DNA of 64,000 nucleotides, taken from the NCBI GenBank assembly GCA_028279185.1, contig JANQSS010000099.1, forward strand, positions 124,001 to 188,000, read 5' to 3'. Origin of the DNA: Saprospiraceae bacterium (GTDB lineage: Bacteria > Bacteroidota > Bacteroidia > Chitinophagales > Saprospiraceae). The notes beneath the pieces were generated by a model. It saw only the letters and a program-made list of their open reading frames with translations. It was not told the origin of the DNA and did not search any database. How positions within the stretch are numbered: position 1 is the first letter of the stretch; each line of letters opens with the position of its first letter. Position numbers and translations under genes: made by a program. Shown here piece after piece: positions 47,343-56,493 of the stretch.

Positions 47343-48042
47343 TTAGATCGGATTTAGCCGCAAAATATGATTTTAATTCGACGGTCGTGTTCGCATTGGA
47401 CTCTAAATCTTTAACAATTTTACCATTTTCCAATATAATAACACGTTTGCAAACCTCCCCGATGTGCGTCAAATCATGACTCGAAACAAAGATAGTCATG
47501 TCTTCGGGCTGTCCCGCTATTATTCTTTGCAGTAAAATTTGTGAACTGGGGTCTAAATTTGCAAACGGCTCATCTAGAAATAAAATTTTAGGATTCGCCA
47601 ACAAGGCTCCCGCTATTCCGACTTTCTTCTTGTTCCCTTTTGACAGATCACGGATATACTTTTTTTGATCTCTAATCTGCCCGTTAAAAAATTGTGTCAG
47701 AGATGAGAGCCGTTCCTCAACCAGGCTCTCTTCGATATTCCGAACTTTTGCGATGAACTTAAAGTATTCATCGGGAGTGAGATAATCAATGACAAAAGTC
47801 TCATCTAAAAAAGCGCTTATTTGGCTTTTCCAATTTTCCGAAACGGTAACATTATCGCCAAGCATTATGACTTCTCCTGCATCAGCTTTAATCAAATCGA
47901 GCATCAAGGAAATAAGGGTGGTTTTACCGGCTCCGTTGTTACCTACCAACCCTATTCGTTCACCGGGATGAATGACGAGTGATTCAATCTCGGTCGCCAC
48001 AGTTCTTCCGTATCGCTTGACTAAATTTTTAATTTCTATCAT
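47332..48042 (-). CDS. ABC transporter ATP-binding protein
   Basis: The 236-residue protein has Walker A GLVGNNGAGKTT (about 33-44), a signature-region LSKGNKKKVGIAGAL, Walker B ILFLDEPFANLDP and the H-loop SSHD. It pairs with the DUF5687 membrane protein encoded 8 bases upstream. The pair resembles ABC-2-type exporters of unknown substrate. Its 3' end overlaps the lpxD-like gene by 11 bases, tying an envelope-lipid enzyme to the transporter. Confidence 0.93.
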   Translation of the reverse strand: MIEIKNLVKRYGRTVATEIESLVIHPGERIGLVGNNGAGKTTLISLMLDLIKADAGEVIMLGDNVTVSENWKSQISAFLDETFVIDYLTPDEYFKFIAKVRNIEESLVEERLSSLTQFFNGQIRDQKKYIRDLSKGNKKKVGIAGALLANPKILFLDEPFANLDPSSQILLQRIIAGQPEDMTIFVSSHDLTHIGEVCKRVIILENGKIVKDLESNANTTVELKSYFAAKSDLNEV

Positions 48043-48050
48043 AATTTTAA

Positions 48051-49520
48051 TTAATTCGATCTATACCCCTCGGTAAGCGCATATTTCTTTTCATTAAATA
48101 AAGCCGTAATCCCCCGTATTGTAAGTGGCTTGAATAGCAACCCAAGTAGTCCGATTCCGCCTACAATTAAAAGACCCAAGTCTTTATATCCAAGCACGGA
48201 AAACGGTAAATAAATGAATACTGGTGCAAGCAACACAATAAAAATAAACATAAACTGCGCCCCATTGACACCTTGCATATTGAAAGTACCTGCCGTGTTC
48301 GTTTCAAGTTTGCGCTTATTGTAGGTGGCAGCCATCAGTAAAAAAGGAATATTCACACCTACATTAAAGAAAAAAGCAGCTGTATTGATTTTTGGAATAT
48401 CAGGGTTCATAAAATAATACAGCATAGATGGAATTGTAGTAACAAGACAAGCAACAATTAGAAATGTATACTGTGCATTTAGGTATTGCTTCGTTGACAT
48501 TGGCAACGTATTCAGCAATTCAAAATATGACCCTTGGTAACTCCATATGTATTGAGCAAAAGACAAAACAATAATTCCTGTCATGTACAATCCCCAGAAC
48601 AGTAAAAAAGTAGGCCCATATCGGTCGCCTGAATATAAAAAGAGACCATAGAGTAAAAACAATAACCCAAATATTACCTGTGTTCGAATGCGCTTATTTC
48701 GAAACATGAGTTGCATATTCAATTGTGCAACAGTCCCAAAAAAACCATATGTGCTTAATCCACTGAAATTCAATTTTTCAAACAATGAGGCTGAAGACTT
48801 TAAGCTTCCTGATACATAGGCCTGATTCAGCATACGTTTTTCGACCAAATAATAAATTCCAATAGTCAATGCTAGTACAATTATTAACGGCCATAGGTAG
48901 GTTGTTAATACTATGAATGCATTGAAGAACCAGGTAGAAAAGGGAATAATTCCAAGACTGTCAAGGAAATAGATCAGCCCTGCTAATCCAGCGGAAACTA
49001 CATAGAACAAAGGGTTTCCGGAAATAAAGTGTTTGATCTGTAACGCTAAAAAATTATTGAACAACAGTACAGCAAACATCCCGACCAGCCATATTATACT
49101 CGGCAGCAATCCGTATTCGGGTTTCATCGTACTAAGCGCTACCGGTAGTAAAAAAACCAATGGAAGTATATTAAATAAACTAAACACTGAGCCGCCTAAA
49201 ATGTATTGTACGATTTTTCTTTTGCGAATTGGAAGTAGTGCAAGTTGACGAAATTTGACCTCAGACACTTCCTGAAAAATAACACGTAATACAATATCCA
49301 GTAGCAAGTAATAAAATACAAATTTATGGAGGGCAAACAATGGTCTGTCGGCAAGGTCCGACTCATCAATTGCTTCGGTAAAGAACAACCCAAGTACTAA
49401 AAATATTGCACCAAAATAGAGAATGAAAAAGCCCATAAAGATTCGAGCCGCTATACCTGTCCCCAGTCGTTGGCTGCGCCAAAGGTTTTTCCATTGTAAG
49501 TATTGAATATTTTTCCACAT
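48051..49520 (-). CDS. DUF5687 family membrane protein (ABC permease-like)
   Basis: The protein of about 489 residues begins MWKNIQYLQWKNLWRSQRLG at ATG 49520; a TTG at 49556 would overlap polA and is less likely. It has about ten to twelve hydrophobic segments (for example IFMGFFILYFGAIFLVLGLFF near the start and a Gly-rich pair near the C terminus, LGLLIVGGIGLLGLLF). DUF5687 proteins are presumed permease components, and the ATPase gene follows at 8 bases. The substrate is unknown. It lies immediately downstream of polA. Confidence 0.8.
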   Translation of the reverse strand: MWKNIQYLQWKNLWRSQRLGTGIAARIFMGFFILYFGAIFLVLGLFFTEAIDESDLADRPLFALHKFVFYYLLLDIVLRVIFQEVSEVKFRQLALLPIRKRKIVQYILGGSVFSLFNILPLVFLLPVALSTMKPEYGLLPSIIWLVGMFAVLLFNNFLALQIKHFISGNPLFYVVSAGLAGLIYFLDSLGIIPFSTWFFNAFIVLTTYLWPLIIVLALTIGIYYLVEKRMLNQAYVSGSLKSSASLFEKLNFSGLSTYGFFGTVAQLNMQLMFRNKRIRTQVIFGLLFLLYGLFLYSGDRYGPTFLLFWGLYMTGIIVLSFAQYIWSYQGSYFELLNTLPMSTKQYLNAQYTFLIVACLVTTIPSMLYYFMNPDIPKINTAAFFFNVGVNIPFLLMAATYNKRKLETNTAGTFNMQGVNGAQFMFIFIVLLAPVFIYLPFSVLGYKDLGLLIVGGIGLLGLLFKPLTIRGITALFNEKKYALTEGYRSN

Positions 49521-49537
49521 GCTACGCTTCACTATGT

Positions 49538-52321
49538 TTAATGAGCCTCTAACCAATTCTGTCCGCGGCCCATAGATACCTTTATTGGGACGGTTAGACC
49601 AGGTATTGCGTTCGCCATTTTTTCCTCAATAACCGGACTTAAGCTTTCCAGTTCGTCTTTATGCATGTCGAATACCAGCTCATCGTGTACTTGTAAGACA
49701 AGCCTGGATTTAACCTTGTTGTCGCGCATGTACTTATGGATATCGATCATAGCTAGTTTAATCAGATCAGCTGCCGTACCCTGTATTGGTGTATTGATTG
49801 CAATGCGCTCGGCTCCGGATCGGGCTAAATTGTTTTTACTATTAATGTCACGTAGTTTTCGCTTGCGCCCCTTCATTGTGCGCACGTATCCATTCGTACG
49901 TGCAAAATTCACTGTCTCCTCCATGTACTTTTTCAACCCCAAATATTCCTTAAAGTATTGGTCTATTAGGCGACGAGCTTCGTCTCGTTTAATATTTAAT
50001 TGCCTGGAAAGGTTTTGTGCTCCGGCTCCATAGATAATACTAAAGTTAACAGTTTTTGCCGCGCGTCTTTGGTCGTCTGTTACTTCATCATATGGCACTG
50101 CATACACGCGTGCTGCGGTTGCTCTATGTATATCCTGATTTTGGACAAAAGCCTCTTGCATGGCCTTATCACCACTTATTTCGGCAATAAGTCGAAGTTC
50201 TATTTGCGAATAATCCGCCGCTAGTAAAATATGATTTTCGTCGGCCGGAATGAAAGCTTCGCGAATACGACGTCCCTCTGGTCTTCTAATGGGAATATTC
50301 TGCAAATTCGGATTATTTGAACTTAATCGACCTGTGGCGGCAAGGGCCTGGTTAAAGGAACTGTGAATGCGGCCGGTTGACGGGTGGACCATCTTCGGAA
50401 GCGCGTCAACATATGTAGACTTCAATTTAGTGAGTACTCGATAGTTTAAAATATCCGCGATGATGTCATGATGCTTACTCAGTTCGGTTAATTTCTCTTC
50501 ACTTGTTGAATATTGCCCTGAGCTCGTTTTACGCCACCTGTATGGAATCTTTAGCTTTTCAAACAACACTTCTCCTACCTGTTTTGGGGAAGAAATATTA
50601 AACGGATCTCCAGCCTTCTTATAAATATTCTTTTCCTGGCTTGTTATCTGTTGTTGAAGTTCCTTTGAATATTCCATTAAATAGTTTTCATCCAAATTAA
50701 TTCCATTATTCTCCATATCGGCCAGCACACGTATAAGCGGCCCATCAATATTATCGTAAACTTCTCGCACATGCTCATCGGTAACTTCGGGTGCTATAAT
50801 AGTGTGGAGCTGAAGCGTGATATCAGCATCCTCTGCTGCATACTCTGCGACCTTTGAAATGTCCACTTCGCGCATACTTAATTGTTGCTTACCTTTTTTG
50901 CCTATAAGCTCTGTGATCGAAACCGGCTTATATTTCAGATAAGTCTCACTCAAATAATCCATATTATGCCGTAATTCGGGCTCGATTAAATAATGCAGGA
51001 TCATGGTGTCCTCTAATTGGCCCTTTATGTGAATACCATATCGTCTTAAAATGTTATAATCATATTTAATATTCTGGGCAATAAACATTTTTGATTCATC
51101 GTGAAAAACGACCGCAAATTCTTGTACAATTTCCAAGGCTTCATTCTGATCTTTTGGCACGGGAACGTACCAGGCATGATGCGCTTTAACAGCAAACGAC
51201 ATACCAACGAGTTCGGCATCTAACACATCGAGCCCTGTCGTCTCCGTGTCAAAACAAATTGCTTCTTGTTTTTTTAAGGTTTCAATTAGTTTCTTTCTTT
51301 TGGCACTTGTATCGGCAATTTGGTAATCATGTTTAACCGTCTCGATAGTATTTTCGGCGATATCGTGCGCCTGCAATCGATCACCTATTGGTGTGGCGAG
51401 AACGGGTTCGCCGAACAATGCCGCCTGGGTTCCTTCTGCTCCTTCTGATCCGCCCAATATTTGAGTCGACAACGATCTGAACTCAAGCTCTTTAAACACC
51501 TCGCTCAATGCTGGTTTATTAAAAGCTTCAAGTCGAAATGATTTTTCATCGAATGTTACAGGTGAGTCAATATTTATAGTTGCCAGCTTTTTAGATAGAA
51601 TGGCTTGTTCACCAAATTCTAAGACACGTTCTTTTAATTTACCTTTTAGTTCTTCTGCATGCGCAAGAATTCCGTCTACATTATCATATTCCTTCAATAA
51701 TTTTACTGCCGTCTTTGGTCCGACTCCAGGAATACCAGGAATATTATCAACGCTATCTCCTTGTAGTCCAAGTACGTCGATGACTTGATCGATACGTGCA
51801 ATATCCCATTTTTCCAAAATTTCCTTTTCTCCTAAAATCTCAACACCATTGCCTTGTCGAGAGGGTTTCCACATTTTAATGTGTTTAGAAACCAATTGTG
51901 CATAATCCTTATCGGGGGTTACCATATATACAGTAAATCCTTCTTTTTCGGCTTGCTTGGCAAGCGTCCCAATAACATCATCAGCTTCATAGTTTTCGAG
52001 TGTCACTATAGGTATATTGAAACCTTCAACGATCTTTTTCACATAGGGAAATGCGATTCGAATATCTTCAGGTGTTTCATCCCGATTAGCTTTATATGCC
52101 GGATACATATCATTTCGGAAAGTTTTCTTTCCTACGTCAAATGAAACAGCAATATGACTTGGTTTTTCATTTTGAAGAATATCCCAAAGAGATCGCACAA
52201 AGCCCGTCACAGCCGACGTGTTCATGCCTTTAGAATTAATAAGGGGTCGTTTGATGAAAGCGTAATGGGCGCGAAAGATGAGTGCATGCCCATCTAGTAA
52301 AAAAAGCTTCTTCTCTGCCAT
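49538..52321 (-). CDS. polA: DNA polymerase I
   Basis: PolA fills gaps and removes RNA primers in replication and repair. The 927-residue protein has a 5'-3' exonuclease domain (LFLLDGHALIFRAHYAF, YEADDVIGTLA, VTPDKDYAQLVS, GDSVDNIPGIPGVGPKTA). The 3'-5' exonuclease domain has its DEDD residues present (CFDTETTGLDVLD, NIKYDYNIL, YAAEDADITL), so proofreading looks intact. The polymerase domain has LLAADYSQIELRLIAE, RRAAKTVNFSIIYGAG and the C-terminal LQVHDELVFD. It begins the minus-strand group polA, DUF5687, ABC ATPase, lpxD-like. Confidence 0.97.
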   Translation of the reverse strand: MAEKKLFLLDGHALIFRAHYAFIKRPLINSKGMNTSAVTGFVRSLWDILQNEKPSHIAVSFDVGKKTFRNDMYPAYKANRDETPEDIRIAFPYVKKIVEGFNIPIVTLENYEADDVIGTLAKQAEKEGFTVYMVTPDKDYAQLVSKHIKMWKPSRQGNGVEILGEKEILEKWDIARIDQVIDVLGLQGDSVDNIPGIPGVGPKTAVKLLKEYDNVDGILAHAEELKGKLKERVLEFGEQAILSKKLATINIDSPVTFDEKSFRLEAFNKPALSEVFKELEFRSLSTQILGGSEGAEGTQAALFGEPVLATPIGDRLQAHDIAENTIETVKHDYQIADTSAKRKKLIETLKKQEAICFDTETTGLDVLDAELVGMSFAVKAHHAWYVPVPKDQNEALEIVQEFAVVFHDESKMFIAQNIKYDYNILRRYGIHIKGQLEDTMILHYLIEPELRHNMDYLSETYLKYKPVSITELIGKKGKQQLSMREVDISKVAEYAAEDADITLQLHTIIAPEVTDEHVREVYDNIDGPLIRVLADMENNGINLDENYLMEYSKELQQQITSQEKNIYKKAGDPFNISSPKQVGEVLFEKLKIPYRWRKTSSGQYSTSEEKLTELSKHHDIIADILNYRVLTKLKSTYVDALPKMVHPSTGRIHSSFNQALAATGRLSSNNPNLQNIPIRRPEGRRIREAFIPADENHILLAADYSQIELRLIAEISGDKAMQEAFVQNQDIHRATAARVYAVPYDEVTDDQRRAAKTVNFSIIYGAGAQNLSRQLNIKRDEARRLIDQYFKEYLGLKKYMEETVNFARTNGYVRTMKGRKRKLRDINSKNNLARSGAERIAINTPIQGTAADLIKLAMIDIHKYMRDNKVKSRLVLQVHDELVFDMHKDELESLSPVIEEKMANAIPGLTVPIKVSMGRGQNWLEAH

Positions 52322-52467
52322 GAATAGATTTTAGAAAGGAAAGATACGACGCTGTATTTAGCCTTCAAAACGATATCGATAGACTGACAAAATATGTCGA
52401 AGAAAGCGCAAACAACCGATTAATCAACACCAGATAGTAGATTAGGGATAACCAAAACTTCTGTGTA

Positions 52468-53301
52468 TTATTCTTCCACTTGAGAATCAGATCGTTTGAT
52501 CAGGACGGTGTTTTTTGATATTTTATTCATAGGAACAACAGCTGTTCCATTCGGTGTGTCCAGAATGAGGTTTGAGCGTTCAATTTCAACAACGCGTCCA
52601 ATTACACCATCCACTTCTATTTCATCGCCGACATTGAATTTGTCTTTCCAATAAAATGCATTAATGATATTTCCGGCTATATCCTTCGAAGCCAGACCAT
52701 AACCTATTGCAAATGCAAGCACGACACCGCCGAGAATGATGCTAATATTTGATGCGATAAACTCTGTATTAATTTTGGCTTGTGTCAGTGCCCCGAGTAA
52801 TATATTTATTATTAAAAAATAAAATATGAAGCCAGCTATGAGTCCAGCTGATGGAATACCGAGAGATTGAAGTGTTGTGAGTACAAATTTTCGAGCAAGG
52901 TCAGCAAGAAATATGCCAAGAATCATGTAGACAAAAGCCACAAGAAGATTGGGAACATACTCTATTATGTTGTTCAACAATTCGGTAATAGCATCAACCC
53001 CTAAGACATCGGCCGCTGCAACCCATGTAAATAATAATAGAAAATAGTAAACGAACTTCGAGAGAATGGATGTCAGCGAAATTTTTACACCCCCTTCACC
53101 AAACAACTCCATGTCATTAATGTAGTTGCTCAGTCGATCTACACCTAGTTTATTAAGAATACGCTTTAATATTTTGGCCACAAATTTGGCAAGTATCCAC
53201 CCTATAATAACAACAACTATGGCACCGAGTAAATTAGGGAAAATATCGATGATCGAGTTGAACATTGTGCGGAGTACTTCGAAAAAATTAAAATCGTTCA
53301 T
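52468..53301 (-). CDS. Mechanosensitive ion channel (MscS) family protein
   Basis: The 277-residue protein has about five membrane helices (residues about 17-45, 72-95, 100-125, 140-165, 180-205). The last is the Gly/Ala-rich pore helix (FAIGYGLASKDIAGN). A small cytoplasmic beta domain follows (FNVGDEIEVDGVIGRVVEIE, then TPNGTAVVPMN). This is the MscS-superfamily core; the length is close to MscS itself. It would act as an osmotic release valve in the inner membrane. The next minus-strand genes upstream are the 71-residue protein and a sigma factor. Confidence 0.9.
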   Translation of the reverse strand: MNDFNFFEVLRTMFNSIIDIFPNLLGAIVVVIIGWILAKFVAKILKRILNKLGVDRLSNYINDMELFGEGGVKISLTSILSKFVYYFLLLFTWVAAADVLGVDAITELLNNIIEYVPNLLVAFVYMILGIFLADLARKFVLTTLQSLGIPSAGLIAGFIFYFLIINILLGALTQAKINTEFIASNISIILGGVVLAFAIGYGLASKDIAGNIINAFYWKDKFNVGDEIEVDGVIGRVVEIERSNLILDTPNGTAVVPMNKISKNTVLIKRSDSQVEE

Positions 53302-53365
53302 AATTGTTGGTTGAGGTTATATTGCTTGTTGTTTTCAATTTAGGGTGGTCATTTTGACCTGTCAT

Positions 53366-53581
53366 TTAAGGGCGATTGGGATATCTGGATGATTTAGCGG
53401 TTTTCGAATCACCGCCAAGCATCGTCGTAACATATCCAACGATTTTTGGAAAATAGAGATCAAATATATTTCCAACAAATCGATAGATATCCATCGTCTT
53501 GTCAACTCGTTTTTTTACATCCTTCGTCGAGTTTGGATACTCGTTCATCTTCTTCTCTTCTAACTGTTGAAAATTATTCAT
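53366..53581 (-). CDS. Small protein coupled to an ECF sigma factor
   Basis: The 71-residue product is unknown. It has a charged N terminus (QQLEEKKMNEYPNSTKDVKKRVDK) and one moderately hydrophobic stretch (FVGNIFDLYFPKIVGYVTTMLG), which could bind a membrane or form a helix hairpin. A second ATG lies at codon 12. Its start overlaps the end of the sigma-factor gene by eight bases, so translation is probably coupled. A role as a regulator of the sigma factor is a guess based only on that coupling. Confidence 0.6.
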   Translation of the reverse strand: MNNFQQLEEKKMNEYPNSTKDVKKRVDKTMDIYRFVGNIFDLYFPKIVGYVTTMLGGDSKTAKSSRYPNRP

Positions 53582-54116
53582 TGTATAATTCTTTATGTAT
53601 CTTTTTAAGTCGGTGTTTAGCTCGTAGAATACTCATCTTTATCGCACTTTCGGATCGGTTTAATGTCTCTGCCATTTCTTTGATAGACATGTTGTCCATA
53701 TACTTCATCATCAAAATGGCACGATCTTTTGCCTCGGCCCTTTCCATAATGATTTCCAGGCGTTCGATCTTAATCTCAAGGAGTTCCTTGTCTGAAACTT
53801 CTTCGATCATTTCGTCGGCCACGCTGGTTTCATCGCTAACTACCCGTCGCTTTTTTTGCTTTCGGATATAATCAATGCAATAGTTATAGGTAATGGAATA
53901 CAGCCATGTGGAGAATTTTGCCGTCCCTTTAAATTTGGAAATATTCAGAAGAATCTTCATAAATATCTCCTGCGTTGCGTCCTCCGCCAAAGCCCTTTCC
54001 TTCAATAAGCTAATGCACTTAGCGAACACTTTACTAGCATATCGGTCATAGAGCGAATCAAAGTAATGCCCTCGTTGAGAATCCTTATAGCACTCAATAA
54101 GTTCTTCATCCGTCAT
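53574..54116 (-). CDS. ECF-type RNA polymerase sigma factor
   Basis: From ATG 54116 the protein has 180 residues; a TTG at 54137 would add seven. Region 2 is clear (EDATQEIFMKILLNISKFKGTAKFSTWLYSITYNYCIDYIRK) and region 4 ends the protein (MMKYMDNMSIKEMAETLNRSESAIKMSILRAKHRL). The helices and length are those of an ECF (sigma-E-like) sigma factor. No membrane anti-sigma gene adjoins it; only the coupled 71-residue gene does. Confidence 0.92.
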   Translation of the reverse strand: MTDEELIECYKDSQRGHYFDSLYDRYASKVFAKCISLLKERALAEDATQEIFMKILLNISKFKGTAKFSTWLYSITYNYCIDYIRKQKKRRVVSDETSVADEMIEEVSDKELLEIKIERLEIIMERAEAKDRAILMMKYMDNMSIKEMAETLNRSESAIKMSILRAKHRLKKIHKELYNE

Positions 54117-54441
54117 TATGACGTGTTGGCTTTTCAATTGACTTTCTTACTTTACTTTGAGGCTGTTAATTAGAGACGTAAATTTTCCAATAAGTTACCT
54201 CTAAGATATGTTAAATCTGAGGATTTGTTACGAAGGAAAGAAGTGCATTGAACTCTGAACGTATGCACATTCGTCAATCTTCGCATGTTATCGTTCACAA
54301 AGGCAACGCACTATTCCAGATGACCAGGGCCACAATGATTGATTAAAATCGAGATTATCCGATACCGATTAAATGCGATCTTCAAATCCTATCTTCACAC
54401 CCTCAATTTTGATATATAGAATTACTTCTAAGAAGGTGCTC
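54117..54441. other. Intergenic region between divergent sigma and M28 peptidase genes
   Basis: About 325 bases without a coding frame of interest. An AAGAAGGTG stretch just before ATG 54442 looks like an unusually good Shine-Dalgarno site for this genome. The in-frame ATG at 54373 would disrupt a normal signal peptide. No repeat or RNA gene was recognised. Confidence 0.5.
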
Positions 54442-55857
54442 ATGATTAAATCATCATTATACTTCCTCTTTTGCATCGCGGCCCTTTATTCTAGCCCATT
54501 TGCACGATGCCAATCCGTACATTCAAGCTTGGAAGTCGAGCAAGAAAAAGATGCCTTTTTCATTAAAAGAATTCATGAAGAAGCCTTAGCTTCCAATGGA
54601 GCATATGATCTTCTTACAAACCTCATTAAGGCCAGTGGCGGTCACAGGCTATCAGGGACCTCAAATTATGATCGCGGAGCAGCCTTCGTCGAAGAGGCAT
54701 TATCAAAAATTGGCTTTGAACACATCAGCACGCAACCATGTGATGTTGTCAGATGGGCACGTGGAGAAGATGATGCTGTTCATATCATTCATGCCAACGG
54801 AGCGCACGAATCCATACCGGCTGTAGCTTTGGGAAATAGCGGGCACTCCGACGATAAGGCCGTCGAAGGAGAAGTTGTCATTTTTTACCATATCGATAGT
54901 GTCGACACGTACAAGGGCGACTTGACTGGCAAAATAGCCTTCTTTGCACGGCCATTCGATCAAAAGCTGATCAATACATTTCGCGCGTATAGCGGCGCAG
55001 TTGCACAGCGGGTTTTTGGGCCAAATAAGGCTGCAAAAAGAGGAGCTATTGCAACAATTGTGCGGTCAATGGCTAGCAACCTGGACGATCACCCGCATAC
55101 CGGAGTCACGATTTTTGAAGATGGGGTGGATCCCATCCCCGCCATGGCCATCAGCACATTAGCAGCAGAAAGACTCGAACATATGATTACAGAAGGTCTG
55201 TTAAGAGTAAGCGTAAAATCGTCCTCCGGAGAAATAGGTATTACATCTGATGACAATGTCATTGGCGAACTCTCCGGATCGGATTATCCAGATGAAATTA
55301 TTCTCGCAGGAGGACATCTCGACAGTTGGGATATTGGTGATGGTGCGCATGACGATGGTTCAGGTTGTGCGCACGTTATGGAAGCATTCAGACTACTTCT
55401 CGATACGGGTTACAAGCCAAAACGAACGTGGCGTTGCGTCTTATTTGCTAATGAAGAAAATGGTTTGGCCGGGGGATTAGAATATGCCCGTCTTTCGAAC
55501 GAAAGAAAAGAATTCCACCTCGCTGCCATTGAGTCCGATGCAGGCGGATTTACGCCTAAGGCATTTTCATTTGTAGCCCAAGACTCGCTGGTAAATTACA
55601 TGAAGGCCATCAACCGTATTTGGCCATTGTTAGAGGCATACAGTTTGGATATTCAATTTACCGGTTCCGGCGCCGATATTTCACCACTTAAAAGTCAAGG
55701 TGGTTTACTAATAGGATTTCGACCCGACCCACAACGATATTTTGACTTTCATCATAGCACAAATGACAATTTATCCAATGTGAACCCTCGTGAGCTAAAT
55801 TTAGGTGCCGCAGCGATTGCTTCACTCATTTACCTGATCGATAAATATGGGCTTTAA
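54442..55857 (+). CDS. Secreted M28 family peptidase
   Basis: The 471-residue protein starts at ATG 54442, with a ribosome-binding-like AAGGTG and a signal peptide (LYFLFCIAALYSSPFARCQS). Zinc-aminopeptidase motifs of family M28 follow: GGHLDSWDIGDGAHDDGSG (His and bridging Asp), FANEENGLAGG (catalytic and metal Glu), AIESDAGGFTP (Asp) and DFHHSTND (last His). A PA-like insert (VDTYKGDLTGKIAFFARPF) precedes the catalytic part. The architecture is that of carboxypeptidase-Q-like dipeptidases, which release amino acids from peptides outside the cytoplasm. It is monocistronic. Confidence 0.92.
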   Translation: MIKSSLYFLFCIAALYSSPFARCQSVHSSLEVEQEKDAFFIKRIHEEALASNGAYDLLTNLIKASGGHRLSGTSNYDRGAAFVEEALSKIGFEHISTQPCDVVRWARGEDDAVHIIHANGAHESIPAVALGNSGHSDDKAVEGEVVIFYHIDSVDTYKGDLTGKIAFFARPFDQKLINTFRAYSGAVAQRVFGPNKAAKRGAIATIVRSMASNLDDHPHTGVTIFEDGVDPIPAMAISTLAAERLEHMITEGLLRVSVKSSSGEIGITSDDNVIGELSGSDYPDEIILAGGHLDSWDIGDGAHDDGSGCAHVMEAFRLLLDTGYKPKRTWRCVLFANEENGLAGGLEYARLSNERKEFHLAAIESDAGGFTPKAFSFVAQDSLVNYMKAINRIWPLLEAYSLDIQFTGSGADISPLKSQGGLLIGFRPDPQRYFDFHHSTNDNLSNVNPRELNLGAAAIASLIYLIDKYGL

Positions 55858-55917
55858 GGTTTTTCACAATTAGAAAACCATAATTTGCCAGATTACCAAT
55901 TCACTATAATCCCTTAG

Positions 55918-56460
55918 ATGGAATTAAAAAAAATCAAAATACACGATTTACAATTTGAAGAATGGATCACCAAGGATCAAATTGATACTGCCGTTAACCG
56001 CCTTGCGAAGGAGATTCGACCAAAGTATCAGAGCTTGGATTTGCTGATTATAGGTGTATTAAATGGTGCCGTGTTTTTTACAATTGACCTTATACGGAAA
56101 CTGGAAATACCTTATCGGTTGGATTTCATTCAAGCCACATCATATAAAGGCACTCAATCCACTGGTCAGGTTTCGGTAACCGCTATTAAAGAAAAAATAG
56201 AACATAGCCACGTATTAATTGTGGAAGATATCGTGGATACAGGCAGAACAATTGATGTTATAAAGAAGACCATCGAATTAAAAAACCCTAAATCAATACG
56301 CATTGCCTCGCTTTTTTATAAGCCCGAGGCTGACGAAAAAAATAATCCGCCCGACTTCGTCGGTTTTTCAATTCCAAATCACTTTATTCTCGGTTATGGC
56401 CTGGATTACAACGGGCTGGGGCGCGAACTGGAAGATGTTTATAAAATCGTCCAGGAATAG
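55918..56460 (+). CDS. hpt: Hypoxanthine phosphoribosyltransferase
   Basis: Hpt salvages hypoxanthine/guanine to IMP/GMP using PRPP. The 180-residue protein has LLIIGVLNGAVFFTIDLIRKL, the flexible-loop YKGTQSTGQV, the PRPP-binding motif VLIVEDIVDTGRTIDV near residue 100, and the purine-contact DFVGFSIPNHFILGYGLDYNG. The length fits the family. The amidohydrolase gene starts 33 bases after the stop, on the same strand. Confidence 0.94.
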   Translation: MELKKIKIHDLQFEEWITKDQIDTAVNRLAKEIRPKYQSLDLLIIGVLNGAVFFTIDLIRKLEIPYRLDFIQATSYKGTQSTGQVSVTAIKEKIEHSHVLIVEDIVDTGRTIDVIKKTIELKNPKSIRIASLFYKPEADEKNNPPDFVGFSIPNHFILGYGLDYNGLGRELEDVYKIVQE

Positions 56461-56493
56461 AATACTTAATTCATTTTTTAATTGATCATTATC

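Noticed and set aside
52322-52467. Possible small gene between polA and the MscS gene
   Set aside because: No frame of meaningful length and no family-like sequence on either strand.
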